From positions 1 to 51,525 of the forward strand of contig NZ_BJEA01000020.1 in assembly GCF_005405425.1 (NCBI RefSeq): DNA of 51,525 nucleotides, read 5' to 3'. This DNA comes from Lactiplantibacillus modestisalitolerans. GTDB lineage: Bacteria > Bacillota > Bacilli > Lactobacillales > Lactobacillaceae. Shown one piece after another: positions 23,540 through 32,163 of the stretch (its first letter is position 1; each line of letters begins with the position of its first letter). Both the position numbers and the translations under genes were made by a program. Under the pieces are notes generated by a model. That model ran no database searches, was not told where the DNA came from, and saw only the letters and a list, made by a program, of their open reading frames with translations.

Positions 23540-23774
23540 AGTGTGAGATCAAGCGGGTTGGTCTGAGGATTAGCCTAGAAAGGGCCGCTGTGCGAACTGT
23601 GCATGGCGGTTCTTTCGTAGCTAACCGCAGGACCAGCTTGGTCGAGCACGTTTCGTTAGAGTGTGAAGACCGACGGGTTGGTATTGAGCATTGCCTAGCT
23701 AAGGCGTTGTCGCGGTTTTGGCGATGGCGACTTAGCGTAGCAAGCACAGATACCGGTCGGGCTGAGCACGTTTC
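23537..23774 (+). repeat. Family III tandem hairpins after the APC permease
   Basis: Two units of about 119 bases. Each begins TTAGAGTGTG and ends GAGCACGTTTC; between, the ends pair (for example GGGTTGGTCTGAGG... with ...GGACCAGCTTGGTC) and an inner hairpin fills the middle. The first TTAG includes the gene's TAG stop. Homologous units occur at 33072, 42300, 48016 and 50865. Bases 23836-24034 beyond the terminator hold no gene. Confidence 0.75.
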
Positions 23775-23785
23775 AATAAAATACC

Positions 23786-23835
23786 AGACCACGTCAGCGT
23801 CGGCAAACTGCCAACAGCTAACGTGGTCTTTTCTT
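23786..23835 (+). terminator. Intrinsic terminator
   Basis: AGACCACGT...ACGTGGTCT with an inner GGCA/TGCC, then TTTTCTT. Confidence 0.8.
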
Positions 23836-24034
23836 GATTTTAGCAGTAACTATGGCGCTACCCCTGCCCTAATCTGAGAAGAAGCTTCATTAATCCGATT
23901 AAGTACTTAATTCAGTCAGCCAACTCAAAATACTGCCGCATTCGCAAGCCGCCCCAAAAGATGACAGCGATTACAGTTTAGGTTAGAATGAAGCTAATTT
24001 AATGCAAAAACTAATATAAAAAGGATGTGTTTTC

Positions 24035-24349
24035 ATGTTAACACCGCAAAAAATCCAAGCTGACGTTCACGAACATCATCAAGAAATCATTGGTATTTTA
24101 AAAGCCAACCCGTGGTTAGCACCCACTTTAACCGCCCTGCACATGATTCCCGTCACCGTTGCCATTTATGGCTGCTACAAGACGCGGGCCCTCAATAAGC
24201 AACTCAAGATTGAACGTGAGAAAACAAAACGCCAAGCGCTAAAGCACTTAAAAAAAGTACAACCAATCAACACTGACGACCACACCCACTGTTGCCCGAA
24301 ACCCTTACCAGTTCTCGTTAAACAGTTTTTACAGCAACATCGGCACTAA
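24035..24349 (+). CDS. Small hypothetical protein with one hydrophobic segment
   Basis: This is a 104-residue protein. AAAAAGGATG lies well placed before ATG 24035. The centre (LAPTLTALHMIPVTVAIYGCY) could be a membrane helix, followed by a strongly basic amphipathic stretch (NKQLKIEREKTKRQALKHLKK) and a His/Cys-rich end (HTHCCPKP). I do not recognise the family; the HTHCC cluster could bind metal. It is monocistronic. The region downstream (24350-24473) has no clear feature. Confidence 0.7.
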   Translation: MLTPQKIQADVHEHHQEIIGILKANPWLAPTLTALHMIPVTVAIYGCYKTRALNKQLKIEREKTKRQALKHLKKVQPINTDDHTHCCPKPLPVLVKQFLQQHRH

Positions 24350-24473
24350 CTACGATCACTAAGCTTCGGTTTTAAGGCGGGGCAAGGCTGTATCTCCGAA
24401 TATTAATCGCCGAAGCGCCTGCCAAAAGGCAGCTGGCTTTTAACCGACGTTCAACTAACCCTTGGATAAAAAT

Positions 24474-24520
24474 AATGCCCACTAACTAGTCCGATTACTG
24501 ACCAGTTAGTAGGCATTATT
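24474..24520. terminator. Bidirectional terminator, mainly for OsmC
   Basis: AATGCCCACTAACT/AGTTAGTAGGCATT, with a T-rich tail on the minus strand. Confidence 0.75.
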
Positions 24521-24526
24521 GCGCTC

Positions 24527-24934
24527 TTACGCGGTTAAATGAATCTTAACGTTGGCCGAACCCCCAAGCAGTTTGGCAACCGGGCAACGCGTTTCTGCCA
24601 GCTCAATCCAGTGCCGACCGGTTTCCGCATCGACTTCTGGGATCGTAACGGCCGCATCAAGGAAAAATTGGTAGCCAAAGCGGTCGCGTGACATCTTAAC
24701 GGTCGTCACCACTTTACTTTGATGGGGCTGATCATGCTCCTTTTCGATTGCTTCCAGGGTTGCGTTTAAACAGGTGCTTAGTGCCAAACCAATGAACTGT
24801 TCCGGGTTAGCGCCTTTCGCGGGACTTAACGGCCCCGAAATTGGGACATCTAAACCGTTAGGAACGTAGGCGTGGCCCGTTAAACCATCTTCATTAACGG
24901 CTTGGGTGGTGTACAAAATTGGAAATTCAGACAA
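24527..24934 (-). CDS. OsmC/Ohr-family peroxiredoxin-like protein
   Basis: This is a 135-residue thiol-dependent peroxidase fold protein. The two family cysteines are visible in LSTCLNATLEA and AETRCPVAKLLGG, and the N-terminal strand region contains NPEQFIGLALSTC as in Ohr/OsmC. It would reduce organic hydroperoxides. The start TTG 24934 (MSEFPILYTT) is chosen for GGAG 9 bases upstream; a TTG five codons earlier is possible. It is monocistronic; the peroxide-responsive regulator at 19019 is some 5 kb away. Confidence 0.87.
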   Translation of the reverse strand: MSEFPILYTTQAVNEDGLTGHAYVPNGLDVPISGPLSPAKGANPEQFIGLALSTCLNATLEAIEKEHDQPHQSKVVTTVKMSRDRFGYQFFLDAAVTIPEVDAETGRHWIELAETRCPVAKLLGGSANVKIHLTA

Positions 24935-25064
24935 AGTGATCAGCTCCAAACTTTTAGTTAGTAAATTTAACTCTAAATTAGCACAATTTTGCCGAACTGT
25001 CAGTTACGGCTACCGCGGAAGCGTTATAATATTAAGCAAATAATAAAGACGAAGGAAATTTGCC

Positions 25065-27500
25065 ATGAAGAATAATCAATTTGCAATCGTCCCGACCGAT
25101 TCCGAGGCCGCGATTGCGGAACTACGCACGATTCATTTTATTACGCCGGAAATGGCTGCCCTTAAGACCGTTCCGGAAATTTATCAAGCCCTACTAGCCA
25201 AGAGCTTTCCCGAAGTACACACGGCTAGTAGCCGCCAACACCGCTTTGCCAATTTAATGGCCACCGCCACCCTCGACTTAAACGAATGGTTGGCGCAAGC
25301 CACGGTCGTTAGCAACCAGGTCTTTTACAATATTGGGCTGCAATTACTAGGCTTCTTACCCGGTCAAGACTTTGACCTGCACGACCCGCTGCTCGCGATG
25401 CGCACCATTCACCTCCCACTCGTTGGGGATAGCGCTTTTGACCGCGAATCCCTCTACTACGCGTGGTACTTACTGTTAAACACCCGCGGGCACCGCGGCC
25501 AAACGCTCATTGAAAACTTAACGGCCCGTGGTTATTTCGTTCCTTTTTACCAATTACCGAACGAACAAAAACCGTTGTTCTTTAACGGTAAGGCGCAAGC
25601 CGTTTTTGATACCAATGCGCTCATTCGTGACGTCGTCTACGTGGAAGCACCGCTGGATACTGACCAGGACGGTAAGCGCGACCTACTAAAAGTGGAAATC
25701 CTACGACCGGCCGAAACGGCGACCGGTCTCAAGGTTCCCGTTCTGTACACGGCGAGTCCGTACAATCAGGGGATCAACGACCACGCCGGCGACGCCCAGA
25801 TGCACAACGTCGACGTGCCACTGCCCCCTAAGGCGCCGGATAACAATACGCTCGCCGACGTGGCCGCTAAACCGGATGAAACGCCAATTCCAGCCGCCCG
25901 GCCAATCAACCAGACGACCCGCGAAGCGGAAGAAACCTTCAGTCGCGAGCAATCTTACACGCTCAACGACTACTTTTTAGCCCGCGGTTTTGCGGTGGTT
26001 TACGCCGCTGGAATCGGCTCGGTCGACTCCGACGGGCTTGCCACCACTGGGGACACCGCCGAAACCGCCTCTACGATTGCGGTAATCGAGTGGTTAGCCG
26101 GCAACCGGCCGGCCTTCACTAACCGCGACGCCGACACGGCAATCGAAGCGTGGTGGTGCAACGGCTCCATCGCCATGACCGGCCGTTCATACTTAGGAAC
26201 GTTAGCGACCGCCGCCGCAACGACCGGGGTCAGCGGCCTCAAAACGATCATTTCTGAGGCTGCCATCTCCAGTTGGTACGACTACTACCGGGACAACGGC
26301 CTAGTTGTGGCCCCGGACACTTTCCAAGGCGAAGATACCGACGTCCTAGCCGCCGAGGTCTTCTCCCGGAGTCTGCGCGCCGGTGATGCTCACCGAATCC
26401 AAGCCAAATTTGACGCTAAGCTCGCCGAACTGACTCACGATCAGGACCGGACGACCGGGAACTATAACCAGTTCTGGGACGCCCGTAACTACCTGAAAAA
26501 CGTTGACAAAATCAAGGCGGACATCGTGATGGTTCACGGTTTAAACGACTGGAACGTTAAGCCCCGCAACGTGGCCAACCTGTGGGATAAATTGCAGGAC
26601 GTCCCCGTAACCAAAAAATTAATTTTGCACCAAGGCCAACATATTTACATTAATAACTTACAGTCCTTAGACTATACGGACATGATGAACCTCTGGTTAA
26701 GTCACGAATTGTACGGTGTTGCCAACCACGCCAAAACGTTGCTACCAAACGTCCTCGTGCAGGACAACACCGCAGCCCAAACTTGGCACGGCTTCGATAA
26801 CTGGTGGCAAGATGCCAAACGAGCCCTAGACTTTAAGGTTCAATATAAGGAACTCGTACCCGCTGACCACCCCGTTGATCACCGAGCGGCCCACTTCTCC
26901 GACCAGTTACCGGACAAGTTATTTAAGTATTATCAACAACACCTAGACGCGTGGCAAACCGAGCTCCTCAACGAGCACAAAGACAGCCCGCTTTACGACC
27001 ACCGCTTACTCTTCAAGTCGTGGCAAGCACCGGAAGCCCAGTTACTCGTCGGCCAACCTCATATTAAGGGTTCGGTAGCGGTTAACCAGAACTTCGGCAT
27101 GTTAAGCTTCATGTTAGTTGACTTTGGCATGGCCCAACGCCTAACCGTGAGCCCACAAATGATTGCGTCTAAGGCCCTTGATTTAGGTTACCATTGGCGT
27201 GAAGACGATTTGAAAGACTTCAAGTTAGCGAAGCCCACTCCGTTTAAGATGATTACGAAGGGTCACTTAAACTTGCAAAACCGCCACCATCCGTGGCACG
27301 CCGAAGCCATTCAGCCTAACCAGTTCTACGACTTTGAACTCGACTTACAGCCCGTTTTCCACCACCTCTTGCAGGGGCACCAACTCGGGCTCGTCATTTA
27401 CGCCACCGACATGAAGATGACCGTCCGCGGCAATCAAGACTTACAATACTCATTGAACTTAAACGACATTCAGCTGCACATTCCGGTCAAGTCACTTTAA
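25065..27500 (+). CDS. pepX: X-prolyl dipeptidyl aminopeptidase PepX
   Basis: PepX is a cytoplasmic serine peptidase (S15) that removes X-Pro dipeptides, needed to use proline-rich peptides. It has 811 residues, close to the usual 790-815. The N-terminal domain is that of lactobacillar PepX; the alpha/beta-hydrolase domain has the nucleophile Ser 375 in GRSYLGT, Asp 495 in GLNDWNV and His 526 in HQGQHIY; the C-terminal domain is the jelly roll. ATG 25065 follows GAAGGAAA, with a TATAAT -10 at 25025-25030. It is monocistronic. It cooperates with the proline iminopeptidase at 32164. Confidence 0.96.
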   Translation: MKNNQFAIVPTDSEAAIAELRTIHFITPEMAALKTVPEIYQALLAKSFPEVHTASSRQHRFANLMATATLDLNEWLAQATVVSNQVFYNIGLQLLGFLPGQDFDLHDPLLAMRTIHLPLVGDSAFDRESLYYAWYLLLNTRGHRGQTLIENLTARGYFVPFYQLPNEQKPLFFNGKAQAVFDTNALIRDVVYVEAPLDTDQDGKRDLLKVEILRPAETATGLKVPVLYTASPYNQGINDHAGDAQMHNVDVPLPPKAPDNNTLADVAAKPDETPIPAARPINQTTREAEETFSREQSYTLNDYFLARGFAVVYAAGIGSVDSDGLATTGDTAETASTIAVIEWLAGNRPAFTNRDADTAIEAWWCNGSIAMTGRSYLGTLATAAATTGVSGLKTIISEAAISSWYDYYRDNGLVVAPDTFQGEDTDVLAAEVFSRSLRAGDAHRIQAKFDAKLAELTHDQDRTTGNYNQFWDARNYLKNVDKIKADIVMVHGLNDWNVKPRNVANLWDKLQDVPVTKKLILHQGQHIYINNLQSLDYTDMMNLWLSHELYGVANHAKTLLPNVLVQDNTAAQTWHGFDNWWQDAKRALDFKVQYKELVPADHPVDHRAAHFSDQLPDKLFKYYQQHLDAWQTELLNEHKDSPLYDHRLLFKSWQAPEAQLLVGQPHIKGSVAVNQNFGMLSFMLVDFGMAQRLTVSPQMIASKALDLGYHWREDDLKDFKLAKPTPFKMITKGHLNLQNRHHPWHAEAIQPNQFYDFELDLQPVFHHLLQGHQLGLVIYATDMKMTVRGNQDLQYSLNLNDIQLHIPVKSL

Positions 27501-27504
27501 ATTT

Positions 27505-27536
27505 AATGGGTGTTGAGATTGCCACCAGTCAAGGCT
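27505..27536 (+). repeat. Family I end fragment
   Basis: GGGTGTTGAGATTGCCACCAG resembles the left terminal repeat of family I, right after the pepX stop codon. Confidence 0.45.
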
Positions 27537-27540
27537 ATCT

Positions 27541-28022
27541 AATGACCAATTTACTTTCATAGGCAGACTAATCACAGTCTCTTCCTACGATTAGACAAGC
27601 GTGGATAGTGTTAAACTTGCCGCCTTACCGGTTGGTCCTAAAGCGGCTGGAATGTGGTGGACACGACTTTAAGCCAAGCAACCCACTTGTCTTAAAGCTC
27701 GGTCTTTGGGTAAGTCGGGAAACAACCCCGACTAACGCAAACGACACCACTGAGCCACTTTAGGACCGCCCTCACGGCTAAATGAGCATCAACTAAACAG
27801 AGTCTCCCACTGATTGAAATTGCGAAGATCAATCAGTGGGAGACTGCTAAGATTAAATTATAAGGTATGGACCTGATTGAACCGCGAGTCCGTGGTATGA
27901 GTAACCAGACCCTTGGTTGATATTTACCATGCTTAACAGCCATTTGACCGTCTTATGCATGCAAGCCACTACTACGACCTTATCCTGTTGGGGATAAGGC
28001 TTTTTTATAATCTGTAATAATA
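27541..28022 (+). repeat. Family II hairpin-rich module, copy 2 (longest)
   Basis: This is the longest copy, about 480 bases. It adds to copy 1 an internal segment bounded by GGTCCTAAAGCGGC and GCCACTTTAGGACC, which itself holds GTCGGG/CCCGAC and CTTTAAG/CTTAAAG hairpins. The 15-bp GTCTCCCACTGATTG stem is present, and the module ends in the terminator GACCTTATCC/GGATAAGG with T run. It ends 120 bases before family I copy C. There is no gene between. Confidence 0.75.
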
Positions 28023-28141
28023 TGCGGTGTCAATCTGCTAAAAATAATCGTGCGAGTTATTCTTAATTAGTAAGCACTCCGTATAACCGTCTGTATCAAA
28101 TCTAACTAATTATAGTCAGCCACGGTATTCAATGTTAAAGC

Positions 28142-28342
28142 TAGCCTAGCCAGTAGCGGGGATAACCATGGCTCAACTGCGAAATTATTCTTAGCCGGAA
28201 GTGGGCTGCTTCCGGCTTAGAATAAGGCTCAAATTTGAGATTGCTCAGTGGTTTGCTGAGTGAGCTCAAATCGATGCCCGCAGTGTTCCAGCCAACCGGT
28301 TATCCCCGCTGCTGGCGGCAAGCTCAACCCCAATTGAGACAA
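28142..28342 (-). repeat. Family I element, copy C
   Basis: The outer arm CCAGTAGCGGGGATAACC (28150-28167) pairs with GGTTATCCCCGCTGCTGG (28298-28315). Relative to copy B, both arms changed in step (GTG to GGA-type positions), keeping the stem. The inner hairpins are the same as in copy B. Confidence 0.8.
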
Positions 28343-28354
28343 CGCCTAAAAACC

Positions 28355-28403
28355 AAAAGGCACCGACGCACACACGAATTGTGTGCGCGTCGGTGCCTTT
28401 TTG
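28355..28403. terminator. Bidirectional terminator, acting on the acyltransferase gene
   Basis: AAAAGGCACCGACGC/GCGTCGGTGCCTTTTT with CACAC/GTGTG inside; a very stable stem with T runs on both sides. Confidence 0.9.
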
Positions 28404-28406
28404 ATT

Positions 28407-30389
28407 CTATTGATTATTGACCGCCGCGATCCGGTCCGCCACTAAACGGGTGAGTTCGCGGTTCCCTTTAGGGTTCGGGTGCACGTTATCCGCTGCAAAC
28501 CAATCCGTTTGGTTCTCAGATAAACCGTGCCAATCAACAACGTGAACGTTATCGTACTTATCCGCCGTCTTTTGAATCTGCGTGTTAACTTGATTTTGCC
28601 AGCTCTGGGTTGGCACGTGGGCCGTTACCCAAAAGATCTGGTGGTCCTTACCAATCAAGTCAACCACTTGATCCGCCAATGAACTTGGAATCGCACCGTT
28701 CGTCCCGATGTTTAACAGGACGTTATGGGCCAGTTGTCCCTGCGACTTCAAACTACTGATAATGCCAGGAACTTCGGCAATTTGCCGGCCGACCTTTCCC
28801 TGCACGACCGTTCCCGGAATAACTTCCTGTAAATCCGGGGAAACATCTAGCAACACCGAATCACCGATGGCGGTTAAGTCGGTTTGCCCCATTGCAAGAA
28901 CCACTTGCGGCTTCATGTCGTACTTCTTCATGACCGCCTTCTGCTTGTCCGACAGCTTAGCTTCCGCCGCCTTCGTCTTCAACTTCTCAGTGGCAACCTG
29001 CTTAGATGCCGAACGCGCCTTCGCGGCTTCTTTTTGCCGCTTAAGGGCCGCTTCGTTCTTCTTCTTAGCGTCCTGCGAGTTTTTCGTGATTTTCTTTTGC
29101 AAATCACTCTTTTCGCTGGCAGACGATTGACTTGGCTGTTGCATAAAACCGACCGCCGTAATCAGGAATAAGAGGGCCGTCACCCCGCTCATAATCGCCG
29201 TTGGCCGCGTAAAGCGCGGTGCCCGGATAAACTCCCGGAAGTCGCTCCACAGCCGGCTATAATCGTAATGCCGCATTGGTTCTTCGATGAAGCGATAACT
29301 TAATTCAGTAACCAGCATAATTAACGCCACTTCAATCAGCGCGTGCACGAACGGATGATTACCAATATTATTAACTTTGTTTTCATAAAAAATCATCACG
29401 GGGAATTGGTATAAATAAATCCCGTAACTCCGCTGCCCGATGTACGTAAACACCGGATTCGTCAGCAAGCGGTTCAAGTGGCTCCCCGGGTGCGCAACGG
29501 TTGCGACGAGGATCGCCGATAAGATGGTAAATAGCAGCATCCCACCGCGATAAGTCGAAGCTGCGGTTCCGGACATTTTAAAGAACATCCAGATTAAACC
29601 AACTAAAGACGCGCCCCCCAGTAGGTCGAGCGTCATCTGATTACCCCGGTCAATGTGCGGTGATAGTTCCCGGGACGGCCAAATAAAGGCCAAGCCCGAG
29701 CCGATTAAAATCGCAAACATCCGGGTGTCGGTCCCATAATAGACCCGGTTTGTATTTTCCGGATTATACAGGACGGCCATCCCGATGGCTGAGACGAGCG
29801 CGGCGCCCATCATAAACCAAAAGACGCGCGAACGCCGCTTGAAAATCAGCATCAGCAACACTAAAATTAGGGGCCAGAATAAGTAATACTGCCCTTCAAT
29901 CGACAGTGACCACAAGTGCGTAAACGGTGATTCACCGTTAAAGCGGTCAAAATAGCTTTGACCATGGTTAATTTCAAACCAATTATAAACATAGACTAAA
30001 TTCGTCATGACCGTTGCTCGAATATTGGTCAGTAACGAACGTTGAAACAGCGTGATATACGCCGTTGTTCCTAGTAACATTGCCACAAACGCCGGGTATA
30101 ACCGGCGCATCCGGTGTCCATAAAACCGTAAGATCCGGATTCGACCACGTCCAAACCAATCTTGCAATAAAATATCCGTAATTAAGTATCCCGAAACAAC
30201 GAAAAAGATTGGTACTCCTAAGTAACCACCTTGGAGTGACGCTGGCATTAAATGATAAATGATAACCCCGAGAACCGCTAACGTTCGGATGCCATCAAAA
30301 CCGGTAATATAGCGACGTGGGTGCATCGGATGGCGATTCATCCGGCTCATCGTTCGGCTCATATTAACGCTTCGCATATTTTCATTCAT
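28407..30389 (-). CDS. OatA-like O-acyltransferase (acyltransferase-3 plus SGNH domain)
   Basis: This is a membrane enzyme of 660 residues that likely O-acetylates a cell-wall polymer (peptidoglycan MurNAc in OatA). The N-terminal half is acyltransferase-3 with about 10 helices, starting ITGFDGIRTLAVLGVIIYHL. A coiled, Ala/Lys-rich linker (EKSDLQKKITKNS... to KAVMKKYD) follows. The extracellular C-terminal SGNH domain has the nucleophile in AIGDSVLLD, the INIGTNG-type block (NIGTNGAI) and the D-x-x-H pair in ADNVHPN. ATG 30389 has AAGGGGTAA upstream. O-acetylation raises lysozyme resistance. Whether the target is peptidoglycan or teichoic acid cannot be read from sequence. Confidence 0.9.
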   Translation of the reverse strand: MNENMRSVNMSRTMSRMNRHPMHPRRYITGFDGIRTLAVLGVIIYHLMPASLQGGYLGVPIFFVVSGYLITDILLQDWFGRGRIRILRFYGHRMRRLYPAFVAMLLGTTAYITLFQRSLLTNIRATVMTNLVYVYNWFEINHGQSYFDRFNGESPFTHLWSLSIEGQYYLFWPLILVLLMLIFKRRSRVFWFMMGAALVSAIGMAVLYNPENTNRVYYGTDTRMFAILIGSGLAFIWPSRELSPHIDRGNQMTLDLLGGASLVGLIWMFFKMSGTAASTYRGGMLLFTILSAILVATVAHPGSHLNRLLTNPVFTYIGQRSYGIYLYQFPVMIFYENKVNNIGNHPFVHALIEVALIMLVTELSYRFIEEPMRHYDYSRLWSDFREFIRAPRFTRPTAIMSGVTALLFLITAVGFMQQPSQSSASEKSDLQKKITKNSQDAKKKNEAALKRQKEAAKARSASKQVATEKLKTKAAEAKLSDKQKAVMKKYDMKPQVVLAMGQTDLTAIGDSVLLDVSPDLQEVIPGTVVQGKVGRQIAEVPGIISSLKSQGQLAHNVLLNIGTNGAIPSSLADQVVDLIGKDHQIFWVTAHVPTQSWQNQVNTQIQKTADKYDNVHVVDWHGLSENQTDWFAADNVHPNPKGNRELTRLVADRIAAVNNQ

Positions 30390-30807
30390 TTTGTAATTAC
30401 CCCTTGAATTGTTACTCTTTGGTGTCTTTTGAACTGACACTTCGATGCGGCCAATGCTGACCGCCGCTCAAAGCCGTTCCCGCCGCACTGATTGCCACCC
30501 ATCGTTAGGCTTCCATTATCCACGCCGACAAACGATTTGAACATGAAAACGACTTCGAAAAATAACCGACTACTTTTCATTAATCAGTCGTTCAGTCCGT
30601 AGCTTGCCCGGCAATCAGTGATAATTATTTTAATATCAAGAATGACCAACCTGGTCATTCACCCGCCGACCTCCGTATTGGACGTCGGTCGAGTTCGTTG
30701 ATTCAGCTTATCAAGACCACTTACAATTCAATTTTAAAAACAGCCCCATTGATTATCGGTAAACTCCGATAAACCTAACCAACCAATTCTATCCCATTAA
30801 TGCCCAA
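30390..30807. other. Gene-free region upstream of the acyltransferase
   Basis: The region has no convincing gene. It contains a perfect 8-bp palindrome with 3-base spacer (30641-30659, listed separately) and a weak CCGAC/GTCGG hairpin just after. A 64-codon frame on the minus strand (30386-30580) lacks an RBS. Confidence 0.5.
30641..30659. promoter_or_regulatory. Palindromic operator candidate
   Basis: AATGACCA-ACC-TGGTCATT is a perfect inverted repeat 250 bases upstream of the acyltransferase start. The regulator is unknown. Confidence 0.45.
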
Positions 30808-31797
30808 TTAACCGTGATAGTCACCAGTTAATAAATTCACCTTGATAATTTCACCAGAACTAAAGTGCCGTTGCTCACCGTTAGCAAGCGCGACGACTAA
30901 CGCCCCATGGGCATCAATATCCAGCACCTTACCGGTAAAGGTCTGCTGACCACTCTTTAAGGCCACCTGCTGACCAATCACCATTGATAACCGGCGGTAT
31001 TCCGGTAAAAACGCGCCCGTTTGGTACATCGGGTAACCCGCAAAAAAGGTCTCCAAGAGCTCACTGGCGACCCGGTTACGCGTAATCGTGCTCGGACTCG
31101 TTAAAAGCGCGCCCGCCTTATGTGTCAATTCCGGCGGAAAAGCGGTCGTAGATAAATTAATTCCAATCCCAACGATGACCGTTGAGACGTGGCGGGTTTC
31201 GAGGTTCGTCACCCCTTCCGACAAAATTCCCACGACCTTGCGCTGATTAACCAGAACGTCGTTGACCCATTTCAATTGAATATCAACCGCAAACAAACGC
31301 CGCAGCGCCTTAGCGACCGCCACCGCCGTACCGGTCGTCAATAAACCGGCGTCTAACGGCTGGTTAGGATCAACGGGGAGCGCAATGCTCAAATACAGCC
31401 CGGTCTGCCTAGGCGAATAAAATTGCCGACCAGAACGACCGTAACCCGCCGTTTGGGTATCCGCAATGACCACCACCGGCTTAGATAATGTCCGCTGGGT
31501 AACCAGTCTTCTAAGGTAGGCGTTCGTTGAATCGACCGTTGGTAACACGATCAACTCAAACGGCGGCGCGGTCTTTAAACCGGCCTCAATTACCGGTGCG
31601 CTTAGTTGATTATTCGCAACGTAGCGATAGCCCTTAGCGTGCCGGCTTTCGATTGAATAACCCTGTTGCTGTAAATTTTGGATCAATTTCCAAATAGCCG
31701 TGCGACTAATCCCTAATTGGGTCGCTAGCCAATCACCCGAACAATATTCAGGCGCGGTTTGCATTAATAATCGTAAAACTTCGGACTGATTTGCCAT
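30808..31797 (-). CDS. birA: Biotin-protein ligase and biotin repressor BirA
   Basis: This bifunctional 329-residue protein has an N-terminal winged-helix domain (EVLRLLMQTAPEYCSGDWLATQLGISRTAIWKLIQNLQQQGY) that binds DNA. The catalytic domain has DTQTAGYGRSGRQFYSP, which matches the ligase biotinyl-AMP loop GRGRxGRxWxSP, then KWVNDVLVNQRKVVGILSEG with the catalytic lysine, and a C-terminal SH3-like domain. It attaches biotin to acetyl-CoA or pyruvate carboxylase. ATG 31797 follows AGGTGA. A perfect biotin operator 22 bases upstream indicates autoregulation. The GRSGR loop has one substitution relative to GRGR. Confidence 0.93.
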   Translation of the reverse strand: MANQSEVLRLLMQTAPEYCSGDWLATQLGISRTAIWKLIQNLQQQGYSIESRHAKGYRYVANNQLSAPVIEAGLKTAPPFELIVLPTVDSTNAYLRRLVTQRTLSKPVVVIADTQTAGYGRSGRQFYSPRQTGLYLSIALPVDPNQPLDAGLLTTGTAVAVAKALRRLFAVDIQLKWVNDVLVNQRKVVGILSEGVTNLETRHVSTVIVGIGINLSTTAFPPELTHKAGALLTSPSTITRNRVASELLETFFAGYPMYQTGAFLPEYRRLSMVIGQQVALKSGQQTFTGKVLDIDAHGALVVALANGEQRHFSSGEIIKVNLLTGDYHG

Positions 31798-31818
31798 GTA
31801 AAATTCACCTATTTATCA

Positions 31819-31852
31819 TTAGTTAACCCATTATTTCATATTGGTTAACTAA
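31819..31852. promoter_or_regulatory. BirA operator (autoregulatory)
   Basis: TTAGTTAACC-N14-GGTTAACTAA is a perfect inverted repeat matching the Firmicutes BirA site TTGTTAACC-N14/15-GGTTAACAA. It overlaps a promoter with TTGCGA and AATAAT 17 bases apart. Confidence 0.85.
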
Positions 31853-31934
31853 TCGCAATATTTCTGCAACATTTGTAATATTACAATTTAAGTGATTAAT
31901 CAATTTATTCATTTTTTCAAAAACGCCCACCACT

Positions 31935-31971
31935 GTCAACCCATACCAATTCCGGTAAACTCGGGGTTGAC
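31935..31971. promoter_or_regulatory. Inverted repeat between birA and pepI
   Basis: GTCAACCC/GGGTTGAC, 21-base spacer, perfect arms. A further near-palindrome AAACTAATTTAGTTT lies nearby at about 32000-32014, close to a TATAAT -10 for pepI. The regulators are unknown. Confidence 0.4.
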
Positions 31972-32163
31972 GGTTAGTTTACTCACCTATTAAACGAAAC
32001 TAATTTAGTTTAAACTGTCACCCTATAATTGACTAGCCGTCAAAATAATTGCGTGCAATCATCTTGTTATCTATCAATTTCAAGCTGGCGGTTACGCGCT
32101 TTTTTGCCCGCAGATATTAACAGTGGTAATATTGAAGAAACTATTTAGAAATTAGGTGAGCAC

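Noticed and set aside
30386-30580. 64-codon minus frame ending at the acyltransferase start
   Set aside because: No RBS, and the content has no conserved or hydrophobic pattern; it probably reads the 5' leader by chance.
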